64,000 bases of DNA from Actinomycetota bacterium. Its GTDB lineage: Bacteria; Actinomycetota; Acidimicrobiia; Acidimicrobiales; Aldehydirespiratoraceae. Where the stretch lies: the NCBI GenBank assembly GCA_029979265.1, contig JAPOHW010000001.1:1-64000 (forward strand). The letters are read 5' to 3'. Below are positions 37,010 through 45,563 of this stretch, piece by piece (the stretch's first letter is position 1; each line of letters begins with the position of its first letter). A model generated the notes under the pieces. The model saw only the letters and a list, made by a program, of their open reading frames with translations. It was not told the origin of the DNA and did not search any database. The position numbers were made by a program, and so were the translations under genes.

Positions 37010-37900
37010 TCAGGGTCTGACCGCCTCGAAGCGGTCCCCGTCGAAGAGCGGTTCGATCGCCAGGGCATCACGGTCCCGAGCGAGCTGCTCCGGATCGGGC
37101 ATGGTGCCGTCGAATGCCGACGCAGCCCGGAACACGTCGTCGAGCAGACGAGCGTCGCTGGTGGTGTTGAGGAACACATCGGCTGTGGCCAGCACGAATT
37201 CGACTGCTCGGCGAAGGGGCTGGGGGTCTTCGATTGGCTGGTACCACGAGAAATGCGGCTGCTCGGGGTCGGCCCAGCGGCGTCGGGCAATCGACTTGAT
37301 GGTCTGCATTGCGATGCCACCGGAGCGGCAGCGCCGTTGCAGGGCGGCCACGTCGGAGCGATAGGTGTCGATCGCTGCGAGGTTGTGGTTCCAGGGGTAC
37401 AACACTGCCGCGAACGGCGCTTCGGCAAGACTGCGGATGTGCATGCGGGGGATGCGCAGGCCGTGGCCGGTGACCCCGACGAATCGGCACAGGCCCTCGT
37501 CGCAGGCGCGGAACAGGGCCTCGACGGCACCGCCGGGACCGTGGGCCTCGCGCCATTCGTCTTCCTCGACCAGATTGTGGAGCTGGATCATGTCGACGGA
37601 ATCGACGCCCATTCGCTCCAGGCTCCGTTCCAGCGATTTTCGAGCAGCCGATCCGTTGCGCTCGCCGGTCTTGGTTGCGAGGAAGATGTCGTTGCGGTGG
37701 TCCTGCAGGTAGTCGTGGAGACGGTCTTCGCTGGCTCCGTAGCTGGCCGCCGTGTCGAAATGGTTCACCCCGGCAGCGCAGACCTGCTCGATGGTGCTGT
37801 CGGCTCGCGTCTGGCTCATTCCACCGAGTGCCGCGGCCCCGAAGATGATGCGGCTGCTTTCATGGCCGGTCGAGCCGAATGGTGTACGCAGCAGTGTCAT
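37010..37900 (-). CDS. Aldo/keto reductase family protein
   Basis: TPFGSTGHESSRIIFGAAALGG, GVNHFDTAASYG, FLATKTGER, VDMIQLHN. Confidence 0.92.
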   Translation of the reverse strand: MTLLRTPFGSTGHESSRIIFGAAALGGMSQTRADSTIEQVCAAGVNHFDTAASYGASEDRLHDYLQDHRNDIFLATKTGERNGSAARKSLERSLERMGVDSVDMIQLHNLVEEDEWREAHGPGGAVEALFRACDEGLCRFVGVTGHGLRIPRMHIRSLAEAPFAAVLYPWNHNLAAIDTYRSDVAALQRRCRSGGIAMQTIKSIARRRWADPEQPHFSWYQPIEDPQPLRRAVEFVLATADVFLNTTSDARLLDDVFRAASAFDGTMPDPEQLARDRDALAIEPLFDGDRFEAVRP

Positions 37901-38493
37901 GATGCTCCGAGGAGGTCGCGGATCCGTGATCGCAGCTCAGGAATCCCGGTTCCCTTCTCGGCGCTCACCCAGGTGACCTCCGAGCGCTGCACCTCCAGCT
38001 TGTCAGTCAGTTCGGTTCGGCGCTTCTTCGACCTCGACGGTTTGACCTTGTCGGCCTTAGTAGCCACGTACGTGATCGGCCGTCCCAGCGATTCGAGCCA
38101 TTCGACAGTCTGCAGGTCCAGTGCGGTCGGACCGACGGCGCCGTCGATCAACAACACCACCGACACGAGGTTCTCCCGTTCCTCGATGTAGGTGCTGAGC
38201 ATCGTTGCCCACTTCGCCTGCTCTGCCTTGGACACCCTGGCGAAGCCATAACCGGGGAGGTCCATCAGCCAGCGAAGAGAATGCGCCGGCGCAAGCTCGA
38301 ACGCATTCATCAGCCGAGTCGCTCCGGGCGTTTTCGAGGTCTTTGCAAGGTTCTTGCGCTGGGCGAGCGCATTGAGCAGCGAAGACTTGCCGACATTGCT
38401 ACGGCCGACGAATGCGACCTCGGTGTTGACATGGGGAAGGTCGTCGATGTCGACATAGGAACGGACGAAGCGGAGATCGAGGGGACCGGCCAC
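37897..38493 (-). CDS. engB: Ribosome biogenesis GTP-binding protein YihA/YsxC/EngB
   Basis: VAFVGRSNVGKSSLLNAL, KTPGATRLMNAF, DLPGYGFARVSK, ATKADKVKPS; GTG at 38493; ATGA overlap with the AKR. Confidence 0.94.
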   Translation of the reverse strand: MAGPLDLRFVRSYVDIDDLPHVNTEVAFVGRSNVGKSSLLNALAQRKNLAKTSKTPGATRLMNAFELAPAHSLRWLMDLPGYGFARVSKAEQAKWATMLSTYIEERENLVSVVLLIDGAVGPTALDLQTVEWLESLGRPITYVATKADKVKPSRSKKRRTELTDKLEVQRSEVTWVSAEKGTGIPELRSRIRDLLGAS

Positions 38494-38559
38494 ACGGCGA
38501 CGGTACCGGGTGACAGCGCCGGCGATGTGCCCGATCACCGTCCGCTCTACCATCCCGCC

Positions 38560-39321
38560 ATGACAGATCTTCGCGGACGAACAGTGCTCATCACCGGCGG
38601 CAACGGGGGGATCGGCCTCGGGATCGGCAAGGCGTGCGCTGCGGCCGGCGCCAACATCGTGGCCTGGGGGCGCAACCAGGAGAAGAACACCAACGCGGCG
38701 GCGGAGCTGCGATCGATTGGGGTCGAAGCTCATGTGCTCGAGATCGACGCCTCCGACGAGGCCGCCATCGACGCAGGTTTCGCCCAATCGGTCGATCTCG
38801 CAGGGGGACGCATCGACTCGGTCTTTGCGAACGCCGGCGTCGGGGGCAGTGGTGCAAGGTTCCCCGAGGTGAGTCTCGAGGAGTGGCGACGGGTGATGAC
38901 GACCAACCTCGACGGGGTGTTCCTGCTGTTCCGGGCTGCGGCCCGTCACATGATCGAGCACGGCCACGGTGGTGCGCTCGTCGCCACGTCGTCGACGTCG
39001 GCCATCCATGGGGCTGCTGGCAACGAGGCGTACGGCACCTCCAAAACGGCCCTGCTCGGCTTCTGTCGAGCATTGGCGGTGAACCTTGCCCGGCACCAGA
39101 TCAGGGTCAACGCGCTGCTTCCCGGCTGGACGATCACCGAACTCGCTTCGTTCGGCTACGCCAACGACACGTTCCGTGATGCGACGCTGAAGCGCACCCC
39201 GGTGCGCAGGTGGGCCGACCCCGACGAGATGGGGGCTGCGGGCGTGTTCCTCGCAGACCCGACCGCCACCTATCACACCGGCGATTCCATCGTCGTGGAC
39301 GGCGGCTACACGATCTTCTAG
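38560..39321 (+). CDS. SDR family oxidoreductase
   Basis: TVLITGGNGGIGLGIGKACAAAG, ANAGVGGSG, YGTSKTA, YHTGDSIVVDGGY. Confidence 0.92.
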   Translation: MTDLRGRTVLITGGNGGIGLGIGKACAAAGANIVAWGRNQEKNTNAAAELRSIGVEAHVLEIDASDEAAIDAGFAQSVDLAGGRIDSVFANAGVGGSGARFPEVSLEEWRRVMTTNLDGVFLLFRAAARHMIEHGHGGALVATSSTSAIHGAAGNEAYGTSKTALLGFCRALAVNLARHQIRVNALLPGWTITELASFGYANDTFRDATLKRTPVRRWADPDEMGAAGVFLADPTATYHTGDSIVVDGGYTIF

Positions 39322-39371
39322 GCACAGCGGGGTGTTGCCGCTCGGTGCCCGGCACGGTGCAGGATGGGGCG

Positions 39372-40691
39372 ATGTTCCAAGATGGGGCGATGTTCAGGGC
39401 GAGGGTCTTCGCAGTCGGTGCGGTGATCGTCACCTCGAGCATCGTCACCTTCCTGGTGCTCGATTCGACGGGTGAGCGTGGTGCGACCGAACCAGCACCA
39501 ACGACACGCTCGTCAAGCTCGACATCGACGACGAGCACCTCGACGACCGCCGTGACCACGACGACCACCACGACCACCACGACCACGCTGGCCCCCGATG
39601 TCGTGCGAATCGCCGAGGAACTCGCCGTCCTCGGAATCGACGGACAGGCTCGACAGGTGGTGATGCTCGGCGTGCGTGGCGACCTTGTCGAGGGGTTGAT
39701 CGCCGAACTGGGTGACGCCTGCATCGGGGGCGTCTTCGTCGCCGGCAACGCCGACAACTGGGAGCCGCACGACTCGTTCGATGCCGCGAAAGCTGCGATC
39801 GAGCGGCTGGCAGGCGCTGCTGCGGGCTGCGGCTCGTATCCGCTCGTCGCTACCGACGCAGAAGCCGGTACCCGGGTGCTCAAGGTGCCAGTGTCCCCCT
39901 TGCCCGACCCTGCAACCCTGGAGGCGAATCACCAGGTCGATCCTGCGACGACGAGTGAGGGCCTTGCCCCTGCCGCCGAAGCCTTTGCTCGTCAACTCGC
40001 CCAGGCAGGTGTGCACGTGAACTTCGGTGTGGTCGCCGATGTCGATGTTGGCGCCGGGTATTACATGGATCGCCAGCGGCGGTCGTTCGGTGACGACCCG
40101 GCGACCGTCACCGCCATCACCGAGGCCTTGGTGGAGGGGCACTGCCGAGCCGGTCTCGCTGCGACCCTCAAGCATTTTCCGAACCAGGGGTCGACGGTAG
40201 AGGACCCGCACGAGCTCGACTCGTTCTCGGCCACGACGCCGGCGGAGTGGGCCGAGTTCGGTGCGCAGCCGTACCGCGACACGAGGGCGCCCCTCGTGAT
40301 GACGGGGCACATTCGCTTCGAAGGTGTCGATGGCGGGTTGCCTGCGACGCTGTCGACCGAGATCACCTCGTGGCTGCGCAGCGACCTCGGGTACGAAGGT
40401 GTGATCGTCACCGACGACATGCATGTTATGCGAGGGGTCGGGGTGGATCTCTCCCCAGGCGAGCGTGCCGTTGCTGCACTTCGGGCTGGAGCTGACCTCG
40501 CCCTGTTCGTGGGGGTCGACAACGGCGCAGAGATCGTGGAGGCAATCGTTGCCGAGGCGCAGGTCGATCCGATGTTTGCGACTCGTCTGTCGGAAGCTGC
40601 CGCACGGGTTCTGCGGCTCAAGGGCGGGTTGGGGCTGCTGCCAGGGGCCGTCGCCGACTGGTTCGAATGGTGCGGCACCAGAGCCGAGTGA
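39372..40691 (+). CDS. Glycoside hydrolase family 3 (NagZ-like beta-N-acetylhexosaminidase), membrane anchored
   Basis: N-terminal TM, Ser/Thr linker, ATDAEAGTRVLKV, LKHFPNQGSTVEDPHE, EGVIVTDDMHVMRG; alternative ATG at 39390. Confidence 0.85.
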   Translation: MFQDGAMFRARVFAVGAVIVTSSIVTFLVLDSTGERGATEPAPTTRSSSSTSTTSTSTTAVTTTTTTTTTTTLAPDVVRIAEELAVLGIDGQARQVVMLGVRGDLVEGLIAELGDACIGGVFVAGNADNWEPHDSFDAAKAAIERLAGAAAGCGSYPLVATDAEAGTRVLKVPVSPLPDPATLEANHQVDPATTSEGLAPAAEAFARQLAQAGVHVNFGVVADVDVGAGYYMDRQRRSFGDDPATVTAITEALVEGHCRAGLAATLKHFPNQGSTVEDPHELDSFSATTPAEWAEFGAQPYRDTRAPLVMTGHIRFEGVDGGLPATLSTEITSWLRSDLGYEGVIVTDDMHVMRGVGVDLSPGERAVAALRAGADLALFVGVDNGAEIVEAIVAEAQVDPMFATRLSEAAARVLRLKGGLGLLPGAVADWFEWCGTRAE

Positions 40692-40757
40692 TCAGGAGCA
40701 ATCGTTTTTCGGTGGCGACTACGGTGCAGCCACGTCGAACACGAGTCGGAGGGTGAC

Positions 40758-41492
40758 ATGGGGGAATTGGACGGCAAGGTCGCGTTGGTGACGGGTTCGT
40801 CGAGCGGCATCGGCGAGGCGTCCGCCCGGATGCTTGCGGCGGCTGGTGCCCACGTGATGGTGAACTCGTCGTCATCGGTGGAAGCAGGTACGGCGATCGC
40901 CAACGAACTCCCGACCGAATCCGACTATCTCCGAGGCGACATCTCCGACGAGGCCCAGTGCGAGGCCCTCGTGGCAGGAACGGTCGATCGGTTCGGCAAG
41001 CTCGACATCCTCGTCAACAACGCCGGATGGACGACGCGACTGGACCATGCCGACCTGTCGCTCATGACCAACGACGTCTTGTTCAAGACGATCGAGGTCA
41101 ATGTCTACGGCACGTGGTGGATGAGCAAGGCCGCCATGCCACACCTGAAAGCACAGGAAGGCACGATCGTGAACGTCACGTCGATCGCAGGCCTGCGGCC
41201 CCTCGGGTCCTCGCTGGCGTACGGCATGGCAAAGGCTGCGCTCAATTCGCTCACCGAGGACATGGCCAAGTTCCAGAAGCCCGTTCGGGTCAATGCGGTC
41301 GCGCCGGGTCTGGTGGCCACGCCGTGGACATCGGACTGGGACGATCTGCACGCCGGGATCGCAGCGATGGTGCCGTGCGGCCGATCGGCCACGCCGGAGG
41401 ACTGCGCCCAAGCGGTGATGACGTGCATCACCAACACCTACATGAACGGCACGATCCTCAAGGTCGACGGCGGAACGACGCTGGCGCTGTAG
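40758..41492 (+). CDS. SDR family oxidoreductase
   Basis: VTGSSSGIGEASARML, VNNAGWT, YGMAKAA, C-terminal LKVDGGTTL. Confidence 0.92.
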   Translation: MGELDGKVALVTGSSSGIGEASARMLAAAGAHVMVNSSSSVEAGTAIANELPTESDYLRGDISDEAQCEALVAGTVDRFGKLDILVNNAGWTTRLDHADLSLMTNDVLFKTIEVNVYGTWWMSKAAMPHLKAQEGTIVNVTSIAGLRPLGSSLAYGMAKAALNSLTEDMAKFQKPVRVNAVAPGLVATPWTSDWDDLHAGIAAMVPCGRSATPEDCAQAVMTCITNTYMNGTILKVDGGTTLAL

Positions 41493-41524
41493 CCGGCGCT
41501 CGGCTTGGCGCGCCGCCCGGGTGG

Positions 41525-41995
41525 TCAGCGCTCGAGCGCCGCGGCGAGCCGCTCGAGCGTGGTGGAAGCAGTCTCGTTGTTGCGAACGGAGCGATCGCCG
41601 ACACCGGAGACCTCCTTGGATCGTGCGAGAGATTCCTCGGGCCGGAGGTCGTCCCAGCTCTCGGTGACGCGGGTCCCGCCGTCGATCGCTTCGAGGTCGT
41701 AGCGCCAGTTGGCGAAATGGAAGTCGCTGCGGCCGATCATCGCCTTGAAGTGGAACGCGACGCCGGGCTCGCACCTGTCGATCTCGGCATGGGTGCTCCA
41801 CTCCTTGTCGCCGTTTCGGTTGTGACCGTCGAATCGAGCACCGACGACCGGCTGATCGTGGCCCTCCTGCCATTCGCAGGTGTGGCACTCCGGTGACCAT
41901 TCCCCCATGCGCGTGATGTCGGAGATTGCCGCCCACACGGTCATCGGGTCGGCGGCGATGTCGCGGGTGACGGATCCGGTTCGTTCGTGTTCCAT
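41525..41995 (-). CDS. SRPBCC/polyketide cyclase-like protein
   Basis: IAADPMTVWAAISDITRMGEWSPECHTCEW...WRYDLEAIDGGTRVTESWD. Confidence 0.87.
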   Translation of the reverse strand: MEHERTGSVTRDIAADPMTVWAAISDITRMGEWSPECHTCEWQEGHDQPVVGARFDGHNRNGDKEWSTHAEIDRCEPGVAFHFKAMIGRSDFHFANWRYDLEAIDGGTRVTESWDDLRPEESLARSKEVSGVGDRSVRNNETASTTLERLAAALER

Positions 41996-42034
41996 CCGAC
42001 GACCGTAGTGGTGCGACCCCACTGGGGTGAAGTG

Positions 42035-43465
42035 CTAGGGGACGCGTGGATACGCGAGCCCGGCAATCTCCTGGACGAGGCGGACGACCTGGTAGCTGTA
42101 GCCAGCCTCGTTGTCGTACCAGACGTAGAGCACGCAGCGGTTCGAGTCGGCGATCGTTGCCTGGGCATCGACGATGCCTGTGCGCTCGGCGCCGACAAGA
42201 TCGGACGACACGACTTCGGTCGAGGTCGTGTAATCGATCTGCTCACCGAGGTCGACACTCATCGACGCGTTGCGCAGTTCGGCATTGATCTCTTCGCGGC
42301 TGACTCCACGCTCGAGCGTGAGGTTGAGGATTGCGAGTGACACATTCGGAACCGGAACGCGGATCGCATTGCCGGTCAGCTTGCCGGCCAACTCGGGGAG
42401 GGCCTTCACCACGGCGGACGCAGCGCCGGTCTCGGTGATGACCATGTTGAGCGGTGCGGACCGACCCCGGCGTTCCTTGTTGTGGAAGTTGTCGGTGAGG
42501 TTCTGGTCGTTCGTGTAGGCGTGGATCGTCTCGACATGACCACCGACGATGCCGAACGTGTCGTTCATCACCTTGAGCGGCGGCACGATCGCATTGGTGG
42601 TGCACGACGCGGCCGACACGATCGTGTCGGTGTCGCTGAGCGCATGATGGTTGACGCCGTAGATGATGTTCTTGACCTCGCCCTTGCCCGGTGCTGTGAG
42701 TACGGCCCGGGTGGCGCCGTTCGCCTTCAGGTGCCGGCTGAGGCCGTCCATGTCGCGCCAGGCCCCGGTGTTGTCGATGATGATTGCGTTCTTGATCCCG
42801 TACGCCTCGTAGTCGATGTCTTCGGGCTGGGCCGCGTAGATGAACGTGATCGGGTTGCCGTTGGCGATGATCTGGTTGTTGTCCGGGTCGGCGATGACGC
42901 TGCCGGCGAACGGTCCGTGGACCGAGTCGCGCCGCAGCAGGCTGGCCCGCTTCTCGATGTCGTTGCTCTTCTGGGGCCGAAGGACGATGGCGCGAAGGCG
43001 CAGCTTGGCTCCCGATCCGGCTCGTTCGATCAGGATGCGAGCCAGAAGACGGCCGATGCGACCGAAGCCGTAGAGCACGACATCGGTGGGCTCTTCGAGC
43101 AGGCGCCCGTGACCGGTGGTGACCGAACCGAGCGCCTCGGCGAGGTAGGCATCGAGATCGCCCCCCACGTCGGCGTACCCGTCCGTGAGCTTGCCAAGGT
43201 CGACCTTGGCCGAATCGAGTTGCATGTCGGCGAGTGCTTGCAGCACCGGCAGTGTCTGTTGGATCGACAACTCGCGTCCGGTGACGTTTCGGGCGTAACG
43301 GTGCGCCTTGATGATCTCGATCGGTGCCCGCACCAGTTTGCGGCCGTAGACGTACACGATGACGTCGTTCTCGCGGTACAGACGACCGAGGATCGGGATC
43401 ATCAGCTCGGCGGTTGCTTCGGCCTCTCGCCAACGGTCGAAATAGTCGGTACCGGTGTTGCTCAT
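42035..43465 (-). CDS. Glyceraldehyde-3-phosphate dehydrogenase, long form (476 aa)
   Basis: Catalytic SAASCTTNAIVPPLKVMND, YGFGRIGRLLARIL, GRSAPLNMVITETGAA; ~130-aa N-terminal extension. Confidence 0.93.
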   Translation of the reverse strand: MSNTGTDYFDRWREAEATAELMIPILGRLYRENDVIVYVYGRKLVRAPIEIIKAHRYARNVTGRELSIQQTLPVLQALADMQLDSAKVDLGKLTDGYADVGGDLDAYLAEALGSVTTGHGRLLEEPTDVVLYGFGRIGRLLARILIERAGSGAKLRLRAIVLRPQKSNDIEKRASLLRRDSVHGPFAGSVIADPDNNQIIANGNPITFIYAAQPEDIDYEAYGIKNAIIIDNTGAWRDMDGLSRHLKANGATRAVLTAPGKGEVKNIIYGVNHHALSDTDTIVSAASCTTNAIVPPLKVMNDTFGIVGGHVETIHAYTNDQNLTDNFHNKERRGRSAPLNMVITETGAASAVVKALPELAGKLTGNAIRVPVPNVSLAILNLTLERGVSREEINAELRNASMSVDLGEQIDYTTSTEVVSSDLVGAERTGIVDAQATIADSNRCVLYVWYDNEAGYSYQVVRLVQEIAGLAYPRVP

Positions 43466-43558
43466 GGGTCCTCGTCGTCCGGGCGGTCAGCGCCTCGATC
43501 AGATCGGACTCTAACGAGCGCCGAGGTGGCCCGCTCCTGCTGAGCCTGCTGTGGAGCC

Positions 43559-45136
43559 TCAGAGACGTGAAGCGATCGCCTGCTTGCGCAGCTCGTACTT
43601 GAGGACCTTGCCACTGGCGTTGAGCGGGAACTCGTCGACGAAGGTCACGTGGCGAGGGCACTTGTAGTTGGCCATCTCGGCGCGACACCACGTCAGGATT
43701 CCGTCCTCACTCGGAGACGTGCCGGTGGTCGGGATCACAAAGGCGTAGCCGACCTCGCCGAGGCGTTCGTCGGGCACCCCCACCACGGCGGCAGCAGCGA
43801 CATCGGGATGCATCGTCATGAGGTTCTCGATTTCGGCGGGGTAGGCATTGAATCCACCGTTGATGAACATGTCCTTCACCCGGTCGGTGATGTCGATGTT
43901 GCCACCGTCGTCCATCACGCCGATGTCGCCGGTGTGGAGCCAGCCCTCGGCGTCGACCGTCTCGGCTGTCTTGGCCGGATCATCGAGGTAGCCGACCATG
44001 ATGTTGTAGCCCCGCACCACGATCTCACCCGGTTCGCCTCGGGCGACCTCCCTGCCATCGGGATCGACGACCCGAACCTCCACGTCGGGGATCGCCCGAC
44101 CCGACGTGTTGGCGATGATCTCGGGATCGTCGTCGTGTCGACACATGGTGGCGATCCCCGTCGATTCGGTGAGCCCGTAGCCGGTCACGACCTTTTCGAA
44201 GCCGAGCACCTCGCGCATCTGGACGATCATCTCGACCGGAATCGCCGCTGCACCGGTGACGGCAAGTCGAAGCGACGACAGGTCGAAGGAGTCGAGATCA
44301 GGGTGATTGAGGATCGTCTGGTAGATCGCCGGCGGACCGGGCAGCATCGAGATCCGTTCCTCGGGAACCCGCTGCATCACCTGGGCAACGTCGAACACCG
44401 GGTGGGGGACCATCGTCGATCCGGTCATGAGGCAGGCGAGGATGCCGGCGTTGAGTCCGAACGAGTGAAAAAACGGGTTGACGATCAGGTAGCGGTCCTG
44501 ATCGAGGCCGATCACATCGGCCCACGACTTGAACGCCCGACAGGTGGCGCCATGGGTCAGCATGGCGCCCTTGGGCGAACCGGTGGTGCCCGAGGTGAAC
44601 ATGATGTTGCACAGGTCGTCGGGGGTGATCATTGCTGCGCGCTCGGTGATGGCGTGATCGGTGATGTCCCTGCCTCGATCGAGCATGTCGGCGAAGGCAA
44701 CCGCAGTGTTGGGCACGGTGCCTCGGAGGACGATGATCTCGTCGAGGGCGGCGGGCACTCCGGCTTCCGACAGGACTGCGACATAGTCGGTGTCGAGAAA
44801 GTCCGTCACGGTGAAGAGGAGGCGAGCCTTGCTCGACTCGATCACGTACGCCGCCTCGCGGCCCTTGAAACGGGTGTTGATGGGAACGACGATTCCACCG
44901 GCAACGTGGACGCCGAGCGCAGCGACCGCCCACTCCCAGCAGTTCGGTGCCCACACGGCGATGCGGTCGCCCCGCTCGACACCACTCGCCATCAGCGCAG
45001 CTGCCGCTCGGCGGATCTCGGTGCGCAACTCGACGAAATGCCAACGGATGTCGCCGTCGACCATGGCCTCGTTCGATGCAAAGCGGTCGGCTGCGTCGTC
45101 GATCAGTGCTGGGATCGTGGCCCACGGTGCGGCCAT
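43559..45136 (-). CDS. AMP-dependent acyl-CoA synthetase (FadD3-like)
   Basis: IMFTSGTTGSPKGAMLTH, INPFFH-like VNPFFHSFGLNAGILACL, GYGLTESTG, GWLHTGDIGVMDDGGNIDITDRVKDMFINGGFN. Confidence 0.92.
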   Translation of the reverse strand: MAAPWATIPALIDDAADRFASNEAMVDGDIRWHFVELRTEIRRAAAALMASGVERGDRIAVWAPNCWEWAVAALGVHVAGGIVVPINTRFKGREAAYVIESSKARLLFTVTDFLDTDYVAVLSEAGVPAALDEIIVLRGTVPNTAVAFADMLDRGRDITDHAITERAAMITPDDLCNIMFTSGTTGSPKGAMLTHGATCRAFKSWADVIGLDQDRYLIVNPFFHSFGLNAGILACLMTGSTMVPHPVFDVAQVMQRVPEERISMLPGPPAIYQTILNHPDLDSFDLSSLRLAVTGAAAIPVEMIVQMREVLGFEKVVTGYGLTESTGIATMCRHDDDPEIIANTSGRAIPDVEVRVVDPDGREVARGEPGEIVVRGYNIMVGYLDDPAKTAETVDAEGWLHTGDIGVMDDGGNIDITDRVKDMFINGGFNAYPAEIENLMTMHPDVAAAAVVGVPDERLGEVGYAFVIPTTGTSPSEDGILTWCRAEMANYKCPRHVTFVDEFPLNASGKVLKYELRKQAIASRL

Positions 45137-45137
45137 G

Positions 45138-45563
45138 TCACGTCCCCAGGGTGGTCCAGGAGACGTCCTCCCAGAGCCGCATGCTCCGCCAGCCGTCGCC
45201 ATGGCGAATCAGCTCGTGGTTGTACCAACCCCCACATTCGAACGAGGGGGCATCATCGCCGGCGAAGTGCATCGGGTTGAAGAACATCGCCCGAACGGTC
45301 GCCGTGTCGCCGTCGATCGTGACCATTTCGTTGCTCACGAGGTGCTGGGTGGCCGAGAACATCTCCATCGTGATTGCCAGCCACGAGACGACCTCGTCGA
45401 CCGAGCCCTCGATCCCACCGGCCGCGGTGTAGTCGATGTGTGCGTCGGCGGTGAAGAGGGTTCGGTACAGATCCCAGTCCTTGGTGTCGACGGCAGTGGC
45501 GTACGTCGTGAGGAAGTCAGAGATGGCGAGTCGGTCGAGGAGATACTGGGGTGTCACGGTCAT
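45138..45563 (-). CDS. SnoaL-like/NTF2-fold protein
   Basis: LLDRLAISDFLTTYATAVDTKDWDLYRTLFTADAHIDYTAAGG...; start overlaps the stop of the upstream CMD gene. Confidence 0.85.
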   Translation of the reverse strand: MTVTPQYLLDRLAISDFLTTYATAVDTKDWDLYRTLFTADAHIDYTAAGGIEGSVDEVVSWLAITMEMFSATQHLVSNEMVTIDGDTATVRAMFFNPMHFAGDDAPSFECGGWYNHELIRHGDGWRSMRLWEDVSWTTLGT

